Assembly (NCBI RefSeq): GCF_030817215.1
Contig: NZ_JAUSZA010000001.1
Location: 1,896,501 to 1,960,500 of the forward strand
Reading direction: 5' to 3'
Source: Paenibacillus sp. V4I3
Lineage (GTDB): Bacteria; Bacillota; Bacilli; Paenibacillales; NBRC-103111
DNA length: 64,000 nt
Both the position numbers and the translations under genes were made by a program. This document shows positions 17,283 through 25,549 of this stretch, piece after piece; positions within the stretch are counted from its first letter, which is position 1; every line of letters starts with the position of its first letter. The notes under the pieces are model-generated. The model made no database searches. It had not been told where the DNA came from and worked only from the letters and a program-made list of their open reading frames with translations.

Positions 17283-17588
17283 TCTCGCAAATCACTTACC
17301 CTAGCCCAATCAAACCGTCCCACTCATTCCCAAAGCTATCACTCAAAAGACGGCTTCGTCAGCGGACAATTCGGCAGCCCAGAATCTCCCCATTATATTC
17401 CGCCAGCATACGCAGGAAATAGCACGTTTCGGGTAAATGATGCTCAAGGAACCAAAGTGTCAACCGGCTACGCAGGCTCATGGAACTTTATACATTTATT
17501 AAGTATCAACGAACTATATTCAACAAAAAAAGGGTCAAGATCAGTTTTCGTCGCATTTTGTGATAAAATAGAAGGAATGATTAATTAA
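17283..17588 (+). pseudogene. Coding-like stretch without a start codon, possible gene remnant
   Basis: One frame is open for 101 codons from just after a TGA (17280) to a TAA (17586). Its middle part reads like protein (GQFGSPESPHYIPPAYAG, then VNDAQGTKVSTGYAGSWNF at about 17360-17500). There is no ATG, GTG or TTG with a ribosome site. It may be the 3' end of a decayed gene; I do not recognise the family, and it could also be a chance open frame. Confidence 0.25.
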
Positions 17589-17609
17589 CTTCGAGCAGAA
17601 AGAGATGTT

Positions 17610-18869
17610 ATGACAATGAAAAGAGAAGCAAAGTATATAGCGACGGTTTCCTTAGGGGTTATGGGAGCAGGCTTTCTGGCCACGCTGCCCACACCGGTTT
17701 CATCAACAATATGGGGAACCTTTTTGCAGGGTGGTTTTGAGGCTGGAGTTGTAGGCGGCTTGGCTGACTGGTTTGCGGTTAGTGCCCTGTTCCGTCACCC
17801 TCTTGGCATTCCGATTCCACATACGGCCTTATTACCGAAGAATCGTGAGAAGATTACGAAAGCGCTCGTTTCAACGGTTGAAAATGAACTGCTTTCCAAG
17901 GAAACGATTCGTACTCGCTTGCAGCAAATCCGTTTCTTAGAGCGTGGGCTTGAATTAGCGGAAACTCATTTGGACAACGAAGCCCTTCACAAAGGTCTCT
18001 CGACACTAGCCAAACAGGCTCTTAACGCGATTGATCTGAACAAATTGACGCCGCTATTAGCGGAGGAAATTCATAAAGCCCTCCAAGACTTAGATACGAG
18101 TCGACTCGTTCGTACGATTGTAGACAGCATTGCCCACGGCGGTTATGACGGCAAAACGTTTGATTTTGTTATTGATAAAGTGGAAGCATGGGCCATTAAG
18201 GCGGATACGCGCGATCAGCTGGGCGCTATGGCGCTCAAAGCGTTCGAGGGTCTGCAATCGAATGGCTTCATGGCATTTGCCGTTAATGCGTTCATCGGTA
18301 TGGTGAATGAAGAGAAGATCGGGGGTATTATCCAGAACTTCGTTCTTTCCTACATCGAGCAAATGCGAACGAAAAATCATCCGCGAAGAGAAGCGGTTCT
18401 TACTTTTATTCGGAATGAGCTGAACAAGCTTGAGCGGAATCCACAGCTTTTGGCTGAGCTAGAAGGTTTGAAAGCGAAGCTGCCGGGCCTATTTGATCTC
18501 GATGAGAAATTATCGGGGCTGTTAGAGCGGTTGAAGGCGAAGGCAGAGGATTTCGTGGATCAGCCCGATTTTGTGCCTCAGCATGTGGTTCCGGTGGTTC
18601 GTAAAATGCTGATTTCGGTGAAGGAAAACGAGGATATGCTGCAGCGCGGCGAGAGCTGGATTCAAGAGCAAATCGCTGCTTATTTGGAGCAAAATCACAG
18701 CAAAATCGGTCTGCTCGTCAAAGAAAATCTGGATAAGCTGACTAATGATAAGCTGACCCAGTTGATGGAAGATAAGCTCGGCAATGATTTGCAGTGGATT
18801 CGTGTCAACGGTGCGATATGCGGATTTATCATCGGACTTGGCTTGGCAGGGTTAAAAATGCTGTTTTAG
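17610..18869 (+). CDS. DUF445-family membrane-associated protein
   Basis: 419 residues. A hydrophobic N-terminal segment (VSLGVMGAGFLATLPTP), the strongly conserved GGFEAGVVGGLADWFAVSALFRHPLGIPIPHTALLP block at residues 48-83 (family signature), a long helical middle with several amphipathic repeats, and a C-terminal membrane helix (ICGFIIGLGLAGL). Function of the family is unknown; Bacillus subtilis YheB belongs to it. ATG 17610 has only a weak upstream site, and an in-frame ATG two codons later is an alternative. An ABC importer operon begins 40 bp downstream. Confidence 0.85.
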   Translation: MTMKREAKYIATVSLGVMGAGFLATLPTPVSSTIWGTFLQGGFEAGVVGGLADWFAVSALFRHPLGIPIPHTALLPKNREKITKALVSTVENELLSKETIRTRLQQIRFLERGLELAETHLDNEALHKGLSTLAKQALNAIDLNKLTPLLAEEIHKALQDLDTSRLVRTIVDSIAHGGYDGKTFDFVIDKVEAWAIKADTRDQLGAMALKAFEGLQSNGFMAFAVNAFIGMVNEEKIGGIIQNFVLSYIEQMRTKNHPRREAVLTFIRNELNKLERNPQLLAELEGLKAKLPGLFDLDEKLSGLLERLKAKAEDFVDQPDFVPQHVVPVVRKMLISVKENEDMLQRGESWIQEQIAAYLEQNHSKIGLLVKENLDKLTNDKLTQLMEDKLGNDLQWIRVNGAICGFIIGLGLAGLKMLF

Positions 18870-18909
18870 GTGAAAAACGACGGGACATGCCCGAGTGGAG
18901 GTAGGCATT

Positions 18910-19749
18910 TTGATCGAGATTAAAGGAGTTAGTAAGACGTTTGTTCAGCGATTAGGCGGCAGCTATCAGGCGCTGGATAATATCACTTTAACGATTGAAA
19001 AAGGGGAGTTCGTCTCCCTGCTGGGCCCGTCTGGATGCGGGAAATCGACTGTGCTGAATTTGGTCGCAGGCTTCGATACGCAGAGTGATGGCGTTATTCA
19101 GGTGAATGGGAAAAAGGTGACCGGCGCTGGCGCGGACCGTGTCGTCGTGTTCCAAGAGCATGGTCTATTCCCATGGTTGACGGTACTGGACAATGTAGCC
19201 TTCGGACTCAAGCAGAAGGGTATTGGAAAAAAAGAGCGTTACGAGCTGGCGATGGAACAGATCAAAGCTGTGCATCTCAGCCGTTTTACCGATCGTTATC
19301 CGCATGAGCTTTCGGGCGGGATGAAGCAGCGGGCCGCAATCGCCCGGGCGCTTGCCATGGACCCAGAGATTTTGTTGATGGACGAGCCGTTCGCCGCTTT
19401 GGATGAGCAAACGCGCCTTATTTTGCATAAAGAACTGGAAGAAATCTGGATGCGTACACGCAAAACGATCCTCTTCATTACCCATAACATTCGTGAAGCC
19501 GTGATCCTCTCGGATCGTGTATTCGTGATGTCCACGCGTCCCGGGACTATTAAGAAGGAGTTCGCCGTGAAAGCGGCGAGACCTCGGGATAGCGCAGACA
19601 CCGTGCTCCATCATGTGGAGAATTCGATCATGGACGCGCTGGCAGACGAGCTGGAGAAAGTGGTAAGGGAGGAGACTGGCGATGAGTACAGCATCAAGAA
19701 GAACGATTTTTCTGGTACTGCTTCTGATAGCTTGGGAGGCGGGATTTAG
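18910..19749 (+). CDS. Taurine/sulfonate/nitrate-type ABC importer ATPase
   Basis: 279 residues. Walker A GPSGCGKST, Q loop VVFQEHGLFPWLTVLDNVAFGL, signature LSGGMKQRAAIARAL and Walker B LLMDEPFAALD match SsuB/TauB/NrtD ATPases. The start is taken as TTG 18910, preceded by GTGGAGGT at 7 bp; GTG 18895 would overlap that site. The 3' end overlaps the permease gene by 68 bp, an unusually long overlap. With the permease and lipoprotein it forms a complete importer; the substrate (sulfonate, nitrate, thiamine precursor or other) is not decidable by eye. Confidence 0.88.
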   Translation: MIEIKGVSKTFVQRLGGSYQALDNITLTIEKGEFVSLLGPSGCGKSTVLNLVAGFDTQSDGVIQVNGKKVTGAGADRVVVFQEHGLFPWLTVLDNVAFGLKQKGIGKKERYELAMEQIKAVHLSRFTDRYPHELSGGMKQRAAIARALAMDPEILLMDEPFAALDEQTRLILHKELEEIWMRTRKTILFITHNIREAVILSDRVFVMSTRPGTIKKEFAVKAARPRDSADTVLHHVENSIMDALADELEKVVREETGDEYSIKKNDFSGTASDSLGGGI

Positions 19750-20446
19750 ATTATTCGGATGGGGATGGAAGTTCCCTTCGCCCACCCAAACCTTGCAAGC
19801 CTTCTACGATGGGTTGGTGCATGGAGAACTGCTCCAAGCGACAATTGCGAGTATGGCGAGGTTGTTGGTTTCCTTTGCTTTGTCTTTGCTAATTGGTACA
19901 ACCCTTGGGTTCCTATTCGCACGCTACCGAATGCTGGATGATACGATTGGATTTCTGGTAGTTTCTTTGCAGACCATTCCGAGTATTGCTTGGCTGCCTT
20001 TTGCTATTATTTGGTTTGGTCTTAACGAATCTTCCGTTATTTTCATTACGACACTCGGAGCAACCTGGACGATGGCATTGGCCAGCCGTACCGGGATCAA
20101 AAACATCCCCCCTATTTATTTGCGCGCCGCGCAGACGATGGGAACGGGCAATGGGTTTAATCTATTCGTGCAGGTCATGATTCCTGCCGCTTTCCCGCAT
20201 TTGATCAATGGTGTACGCACGGCTTGGGCTTTCGCATGGCGCGCGCTTGTTGCCGGTGAGCTCATTGCCAAAGGGGCTGGACTTGGTCAGCTTTTGCAGG
20301 ACGGAAGAAATCTGGGCGATACATCACTGATGCTGTGCATTGTCATTATTATCGCGGTACTGGGCACGGTATCTGATCACTTCTGCTTTAAGAAACTCGA
20401 AGATAAAGTGCTAGAGCGATATGGCCTCGCTGGCTCGAAGTCTTGA
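19682..20446 (+). CDS. Taurine/sulfonate/nitrate-type ABC importer permease
   Basis: 254 residues, six helices, with the binding-protein-dependent permease motif (AAQTMGTGNGFNLFVQVMIPAAFPHLINGVRTAWAFAWRALVAGEL region, EAA loop, residues about 140-185) of the SsuC/TauC group. ATG 19682 follows GGGAGGAGAC. It starts inside the ATPase gene and ends 16 bp before the binding-protein gene. Confidence 0.88.
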   Translation: MSTASRRTIFLVLLLIAWEAGFRLFGWGWKFPSPTQTLQAFYDGLVHGELLQATIASMARLLVSFALSLLIGTTLGFLFARYRMLDDTIGFLVVSLQTIPSIAWLPFAIIWFGLNESSVIFITTLGATWTMALASRTGIKNIPPIYLRAAQTMGTGNGFNLFVQVMIPAAFPHLINGVRTAWAFAWRALVAGELIAKGAGLGQLLQDGRNLGDTSLMLCIVIIIAVLGTVSDHFCFKKLEDKVLERYGLAGSKS

Positions 20447-20462
20447 GTAGGGGGCGGGTCGG

Positions 20463-21488
20463 ATGAGAAAACGTGCATGGCTGTTGTTGCTGCTTCTAGT
20501 CGTGGTTTCGATGGTGAGTGCTTGCGGTGAGAAGCTGACTCCTACAGGCAAAGCTCAGGTGGTACGAGTTGGCGTATTCAAAAATGTCACACATGCCGCA
20601 GCCTACATCGCGCTCGAAAAAGGTTATTTCGCCCGGGAGTGGGGCAACGAAGTTAAGATTGAGGTCACAGCCTTCGATAACGGCTCTGACCTATCCATCG
20701 CTATGGCGACAGGGGATATCGATGTAGGATTCGTCGGCCCTGGGCCTGCGACAACTTTCTTTTTGAAAAGTGGGAATTACCGGGTCGTATCCGGTTCGAA
20801 TAATGGCGGCGCGGTGCTTGTGGCCCGGAATGGCACAGGAATTAATAGCGTTAAAGATTTAGTAGATAAAACGATCGCGATCCCGTCCAAAGGAAACACG
20901 AACGAAATCTCGCTGCGCATGCTGCTGCAGCAAGAAGGTGTGAGCTTGGGCAGAAGTGCTGAGAGTGCGCACCTTATTGTGCGCTCACCGTCGGATGCGC
21001 TGATCTCCTTCCGCCAGAAGGAGATCGATGCGACGCTCGTCCCCGAGCCATGGGGGACACAGATCGAGAAGGCCGGACTTGGCAAAGTCGTCGTAGATTG
21101 GAAGGCGATCCCGCCGAACAATGGCGATTATCCGACGGTCATCATGGTCGCGAGCGACAAGTTCATTGCGCGGCACCGGGATATGGTGAAGGGCGCGATC
21201 AAGGCGAATAGGGATGGCATCGCGTTCATCCAGAACAGTCCCGAGCAAGCCTATGATCTCATCAACAACCAGCTGAAACAATACAGCGGTAAAGGGATGG
21301 ACAAAGGCTTAATCAAAGCCTCGCTGAGCCGTTTGAAACTCACCACAGACGTTGACGTCAAGGTGATGGAGGAGATGGCGAAGGTATCCATCGATGCTCG
21401 CTATATTAAGGGCATTAACAAAGAGGAGCTCAACCTTAGTACATTCGTCGATTTGTCGATGCTCGAAGAAGTAAAGAATGGGAAGTAA
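20463..21488 (+). CDS. ABC importer substrate-binding lipoprotein (NMT1/TauA-like)
   Basis: 341 residues. The lipoprotein signal peptide ends in VSAC (Cys21), followed by a short linker and an NMT1/THI5-like domain: VRVGVFKNVTHAAAYIALEKGYF, then TGDIDVGFVGPGPA and PEPWGTQIEKAGLG. These are the motifs of taurine, alkanesulfonate and nitrate binding proteins. It is the last gene of the importer operon and is followed immediately by a terminator. A strict substrate call is not possible. Confidence 0.88.
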   Translation: MRKRAWLLLLLLVVVSMVSACGEKLTPTGKAQVVRVGVFKNVTHAAAYIALEKGYFAREWGNEVKIEVTAFDNGSDLSIAMATGDIDVGFVGPGPATTFFLKSGNYRVVSGSNNGGAVLVARNGTGINSVKDLVDKTIAIPSKGNTNEISLRMLLQQEGVSLGRSAESAHLIVRSPSDALISFRQKEIDATLVPEPWGTQIEKAGLGKVVVDWKAIPPNNGDYPTVIMVASDKFIARHRDMVKGAIKANRDGIAFIQNSPEQAYDLINNQLKQYSGKGMDKGLIKASLSRLKLTTDVDVKVMEEMAKVSIDARYIKGINKEELNLSTFVDLSMLEEVKNGK

Positions 21489-21491
21489 GGG

Positions 21492-21549
21492 AAGAAGCCT
21501 GTTTCTATCCGAATTTTGGATGGAAGCTGGCTTCTTTTCTGTCCTTCAA
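21492..21549 (+). terminator. Rho-independent terminator of the importer operon
   Basis: AAGAAGCC (21492-21499) pairs with GGCTTCTT (21539-21546), with an inner TATCC/GGATG stem, then TTTCT. Confidence 0.75.
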
Positions 21550-21600
21550 GGTGTAGAATTAATTTTACAGAAAATTTAAAAATAGGAGCCCAAAAAAGTA

Positions 21601-21629
21601 TTGTCAAACGAAACCAATGCCATTATACT
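21601..21629 (+). promoter_or_regulatory. Sigma-A promoter of the sugar-type uptake cluster
   Basis: TTGTCA (21601-21606), a 17-bp spacer and TATACT (21624-21629): five of six bases match at each element. The predicted start falls near 21636, about 128 bp before the first CDS. An operator-like sequence begins 17 bp after the -10 element. Confidence 0.7.
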
Positions 21630-21645
21630 GGAAATAGTTTCAATA

Positions 21646-21659
21646 TGAAAGCGATTCCA
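21646..21659 (+). promoter_or_regulatory. LacI-family operator, site 1 (also close to a cre site)
   Basis: TGAAAGCGATTCCA lies just downstream of the predicted transcription start, where a bound repressor would block initiation. It shares TGxxAxCGxTxCCA with sites 2 and 3 and also fits the CcpA cre consensus at all but one position. A LacI-family regulator is encoded in the same cluster. Confidence 0.55.
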
Positions 21660-21711
21660 GAAAACGCTTACTTGTGTAATTTTTATCTCGATTCTTTTAT
21701 TTTATGTAATA

Positions 21712-21725
21712 TGGAATCGATACCA
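21712..21725 (+). promoter_or_regulatory. LacI-family operator, site 2
   Basis: TGGAATCGATACCA is a near-perfect palindrome centred on CG, 66 bp after site 1 and upstream of the first CDS ribosome site. The spacing would allow looping between sites. Confidence 0.6.
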
Positions 21726-21763
21726 GACGAGTTTGCAGAAGCCCATAGGAAGGTGGTCATAAC

Positions 21764-22723
21764 ATGGAAACGAATCTGCCGCAAGCTAGAGTTGGCGCTG
21801 CGGTGAAGAAGAAAAATGCTGATCTGGGGAAAAGAATATTACAACACAAGCATTTATATCTCATGCTCCTTCCCTGTATTGTATTCTTCGTTATTTTTTC
21901 GTATATCCCGATGGGTGGACTCATGCTAGCCTTTAAGAACTACCAGTTTAACAAGGGAATCCTTGGCAGTCCTTGGGTCGGCTTAACGTATTTCAAAGCT
22001 TTTTTTAACGATTATCAAAGCGGGAAGTTGATTAAAAACACACTTATTATCAGCAGTATTAAAGTATTTTTGGGGCTGCCTTTTCCGATTCTGCTTGCGT
22101 TGATGTTCAATGAAGTCAGAAGCCGAAGATTTCGCGGAATCACACAGAGCATATCCTATTTGCCGCATTTTCTTTCCTGGGTTATCGTCATTGGCCTTAT
22201 GCAGCGGGTTCTTGCTCCCGAGACAGGGCTGCTGAACGAGGCGATCCGATTCTTCGGCGGAGACGGAAGCACTTTTTTCATGATGGAGAGCAAGTACTTT
22301 TATCCACTCATGTTTGGAAGCCATATTTGGCAAAGTATAGGATGGGATTCCATCATTTATTTGGCCGCTATTGCCAGCATTAATCCTGAGCTGCATGAAG
22401 CCGCTAAGATTGATGGCGCTAATAAATGGCATGAAATCTGGCACGTTACCTTGCCGGGCATTCGGTTAACGATTTCGATCCTGTTTATTTTGTCGCTGGG
22501 CAGCATTCTGCAAGCGGGATTTGATCAAATTTATCTGATGAGAACACCCGGGAATATGGAGTTAGCTGATATTCTTGACACCTATATCATTCGTGTAGGC
22601 CTTCAAAATGGACAATACGGCTATGCGACTGCTGTTGGTTTAATGCAGGGTGTTATTGGACTGATTCTTGTCGTAACTGCCAATCGAGCTTCCAAAAAGT
22701 TTTTTGACGAATCTATATGGTAG
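21764..22723 (+). CDS. Sugar-type ABC importer permease (LplB-like)
   Basis: 319 residues, six membrane helices, with the MalF-type EAA loop (ASINPELHEAAKIDGANKWHEIWHVTLPG) near residue 215. The N-terminal basic head before LYLMLLPCIVFFVIF and a C-terminal SKKFFDESIW are typical of the LplB/YtcP group of oligosaccharide permeases common in Paenibacillus. ATG 21764 follows AGGAAGGTGG. It is the first gene of the cluster under the promoter at 21601. Its stop codon lies inside operator site 3. Confidence 0.9.
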   Translation: METNLPQARVGAAVKKKNADLGKRILQHKHLYLMLLPCIVFFVIFSYIPMGGLMLAFKNYQFNKGILGSPWVGLTYFKAFFNDYQSGKLIKNTLIISSIKVFLGLPFPILLALMFNEVRSRRFRGITQSISYLPHFLSWVIVIGLMQRVLAPETGLLNEAIRFFGGDGSTFFMMESKYFYPLMFGSHIWQSIGWDSIIYLAAIASINPELHEAAKIDGANKWHEIWHVTLPGIRLTISILFILSLGSILQAGFDQIYLMRTPGNMELADILDTYIIRVGLQNGQYGYATAVGLMQGVIGLILVVTANRASKKFFDESIW

Positions 22724-22731
22724 CGCTACCA
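22718..22731 (+). promoter_or_regulatory. LacI-family operator, site 3, perfect palindrome over a stop codon
   Basis: TGGTAGCGCTACCA is a perfect 14-bp palindrome that includes the TAG stop of the first permease. It shares TGGxAxCGxTxCCA with site 2. Its intragenic location would suit a roadblock or looping role. Confidence 0.55.
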
Positions 22732-22807
22732 TGATTTCCGTTTTTCAACAGTTGAAGGACGCCTTCGGGTGTTATTCATAAAAATTGAAAGATAAGGGGA
22801 GTATTGT

Positions 22808-24538
22808 ATGAGCAAAAGATGGGTCAAATGGGTTACCATGCCTTTGGCAGCAAGTTTACTGCTTGCCGGTTGTGAAAGTTCCAGTCAACCAGCAGGTGGA
22901 GGGGACAATGCTAGTACAACACCGTCAACCACAGCCAGCAGCGGCAAGCCCGCAACTTGGATTGCAGACAGAACAATCAAGGGGCTTCTGTTTATTGACA
23001 GCGATGATATAACCAAAGACATCAATCCGGAGATTGCCAAGAAGCTGAAAGAAATGACAGGGATTACTTTGCAAATGGAAGGTGTAAACTCGGAGCACGC
23101 GATTGACGGCCTTATTGCAGGGCTCGCTTCTAACGACTTGCCTGACTTCATCGTTTATTATCTCAATAACAGTGGACGCAAAGAAATGCCAGTCATTCTG
23201 AAAGCTGCCAAAGAAAACATGTTCACTGACCTGACTCCTCTTATAAAAGGCACCAAGATATACAGCAAATATCTGGATGATAAATATTTGCCGCTTGATA
23301 CGAAGAACGGCGTTATGTTCCGTCCGGAATTTAACGGCTCCAGTTACTTTGTCCATATGAACGTTCAAAGAGAGGGCGGCTACGAAGAACGCAAGTATGT
23401 CGGAGGTCCTTTCATACGCAAAGATATTGCCGAAGCGTTGAAGGTTGATCCTCGAACGATTAAAACAACGGATCAAGTATATGAATTGGCACAGAAGATC
23501 AAAGACGGGAATTTCAAAGATAAAAACGGAAAAGCGGTTACCCCCCTCGGACCTAGATACTGGGGTAATAGCAATCACGAGAATGGACCCCTGTTCAATG
23601 ATTTGACCTGGGGAGCGATTGACCAAGGCTTCGAAAAGAACAAGGAAGGTAAAATTGTTCACGAAAGCAAGACAGAATATCCGATGAAGCGTATTGAGTT
23701 CGTTCAGAAGCTTTTGAAGGAAAAAATAATGGCTCCAGATTATTACGCGATGCAGGAAAATAAAGCGACTGAAGGAGCTATTAACGGTTCATTTGGCATC
23801 ATCGGCGATATGCATAGCTATTTGGACTTCAATAAAGATATGAGCTATCTTCCGCTTGGACCTATTAATTCTTTGGATGGAAGCTACCGGATGTCGGTTG
23901 ACTATAAGAGCGGGTACATGGCCTGGTCGATTCCGAAAACAACGAAAAATCCGCAGGATGTCGTCAAATTTGCCGATTTCCTGGCCAGTCGTGAAGGCAA
24001 GCTGCTCTGGCAGTACGGTCTAGAGGGGAGAGACTTTACGCTGGATGCCAAAGGCAATCCGTTGGTCAAGAAAGAAGTGTTGGAGCTTCGGAACAAAGAT
24101 CCGAAAGCGGCCAAGGAGCTTGGCTTTGAGGGAGTAGGGAATGGCTGGGGAAGCTATCTCGGCAGTACGGATATCAACAGGCTGGGCGATTTCGGCGAAA
24201 TGCAGTATGGTGATTCTGTTTCACCGGAAGCCAATGCGACACCGCTGAAAATTGCCGAGTACTGGGGCTATGACGAGAAAAAGAAAAACGCAATCATCAA
24301 CGACGGCTATCGTCCGCTTTCATTTATTAATGAGCTTGCGACAGGGAATGAATTAAAAACAGCCTTAACGAACTACAATGAAAGCGTCATTCGCGCGTTC
24401 TATGCCAAGAGCTTGGATGAAGCGCAAAAAATTCTAGATGCATCGAAAAAGCAATTACAGGCAGCTGGCTTGGACAAATTCGAAGAACTGCTTCAGAAGA
24501 AGGACAGCGATCCTAAAACGAAGGTTATTCTCAAATAA
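22808..24538 (+). CDS. Sugar-type ABC importer solute-binding lipoprotein (LplA-like)
   Basis: 576 residues, the larger size usual for LplA-type binding proteins. The signal peptide ends in LLAGC (Cys22), then a Ser/Thr/Gly-rich linker and the extracellular binding domain. ATG 22808 follows AAGGGGAG. Together with the flanking permeases it makes an importer that would use a shared MsmX-type ATPase encoded elsewhere, as no ATPase gene is in the cluster. An intercistronic hairpin follows, which often keeps the binding protein in excess. Confidence 0.9.
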   Translation: MSKRWVKWVTMPLAASLLLAGCESSSQPAGGGDNASTTPSTTASSGKPATWIADRTIKGLLFIDSDDITKDINPEIAKKLKEMTGITLQMEGVNSEHAIDGLIAGLASNDLPDFIVYYLNNSGRKEMPVILKAAKENMFTDLTPLIKGTKIYSKYLDDKYLPLDTKNGVMFRPEFNGSSYFVHMNVQREGGYEERKYVGGPFIRKDIAEALKVDPRTIKTTDQVYELAQKIKDGNFKDKNGKAVTPLGPRYWGNSNHENGPLFNDLTWGAIDQGFEKNKEGKIVHESKTEYPMKRIEFVQKLLKEKIMAPDYYAMQENKATEGAINGSFGIIGDMHSYLDFNKDMSYLPLGPINSLDGSYRMSVDYKSGYMAWSIPKTTKNPQDVVKFADFLASREGKLLWQYGLEGRDFTLDAKGNPLVKKEVLELRNKDPKAAKELGFEGVGNGWGSYLGSTDINRLGDFGEMQYGDSVSPEANATPLKIAEYWGYDEKKKNAIINDGYRPLSFINELATGNELKTALTNYNESVIRAFYAKSLDEAQKILDASKKQLQAAGLDKFEELLQKKDSDPKTKVILK

Positions 24539-24560
24539 TGAATGGATAGTAGGGAAGCGG

Positions 24561-24588
24561 GCGCTCCCCCAGGTAACGGCGGGAGCGC
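24561..24588 (+). promoter_or_regulatory. Intercistronic hairpin between binding protein and second permease
   Basis: GCGCTCCC (24561-24568) and GGGAGCGC (24581-24588) form a perfect 8-bp GC-rich stem with a 12-nt loop and no T run. It lies in the 76-bp gap after the binding-protein gene, where mRNA-stabilising or attenuating hairpins are common. Confidence 0.55.
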
Positions 24589-24614
24589 ACTTCTTAGTCA
24601 GGGGTGAGATTAAC

Positions 24615-25526
24615 GTGGGAAATGAATTTTATAAGCTCTCAGCAGGTGAAAAAATATTCAAATTCGTTAATTATGCACTCATTATTCTCCTGTGCCTGTC
24701 CATCATATTGCCTTTTCTGAATATATTGGCACTTTCCTTTAACGCAGGTAAGGATGCGGAAAGAGGAGGCATCTATTTCTGGCCCCGCGTATGGACGCTA
24801 GAAAATTATCGTGAAGTGTTTACATCGGCTAATATCGGCAAAGCATTTGCCATTTCCATATTTCGTACGGCTCTAGGCACCATTGCAGGCGTGTTTTTAT
24901 CAGCTATGGCTGCCTATACGCTAAAAAGCAAGACGATGCCGGGCGTGCGATTTTTTACGCTTATGGTCTTTTTTACGATGTTGTTCTCTGGCGGCATTAT
25001 TCCTTATTATATGCTGCTTAAAAATCTGTATTTGACCAATACAATCTGGGTCTATGTTCTTCCGGGACTATATAGTGCGTGGAATTTGATCATCATGCGG
25101 ACGTTTTTTCAGCAAATTAGCATCAGTCTGGAGGAATCGGCAAAGCTGGATGGCTGCAGCGACTTTGGTATTTTTATGCGGATTATCATGCCGCTCAGTA
25201 AGCCTGTGCTGGCAACTATATCTTTGTTTACAGCTGTGAGTCATTGGAATGATTGGTTCACAGGAGCATTTTTTGTCCGAACCGCGTCGCTTAGACCTTT
25301 GTCCACCCTGCTGCAGGAGATGTTAACCAAACAGGATGCAATTCGAGAATCCCTGATGCAGGCTGCCGGTACGACGCAATTTCAAATGCTTGAACGCATG
25401 CAGCTTACGGGAGATTCCCTGAAGATGGCGACGATCATCGTAGTTGTGGCACCGATTATTGCTGCCTACCCCTTTATTCAGAAGTATTTTGCCAAGGGTG
25501 CGATGATTGGATCGGTCAAAGAATAG
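24615..25526 (+). CDS. Sugar-type ABC importer permease (LplC-like)
   Basis: 303 residues, six helices, with the MalG-type EAA loop (SLEESAKLDGCSDFGIFMRIIMPLSKPV) near residue 180 and a C-terminal YPFIQKYFAKGAMIGSVKE that is highly typical of LplC/YtcP permeases. The start is GTG 24615 with AGGGGTGAG upstream; the frame is open further upstream into the binding-protein gene but lacks any site. It pairs with the permease at 21764. Confidence 0.9.
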   Translation: MGNEFYKLSAGEKIFKFVNYALIILLCLSIILPFLNILALSFNAGKDAERGGIYFWPRVWTLENYREVFTSANIGKAFAISIFRTALGTIAGVFLSAMAAYTLKSKTMPGVRFFTLMVFFTMLFSGGIIPYYMLLKNLYLTNTIWVYVLPGLYSAWNLIIMRTFFQQISISLEESAKLDGCSDFGIFMRIIMPLSKPVLATISLFTAVSHWNDWFTGAFFVRTASLRPLSTLLQEMLTKQDAIRESLMQAAGTTQFQMLERMQLTGDSLKMATIIVVVAPIIAAYPFIQKYFAKGAMIGSVKE

Positions 25527-25549
25527 ACGCCCAAGAGGAGAGGTTGTAA

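Noticed and set aside
17078..17422. 114-codon frame across the four palindromes
   Set aside because: It is made largely of the palindromic repeats, has odd composition and no ribosome site.
19165..19785. 206-codon antisense frame over the importer ATPase
   Set aside because: It lies opposite Walker and signature motifs; typical shadow.
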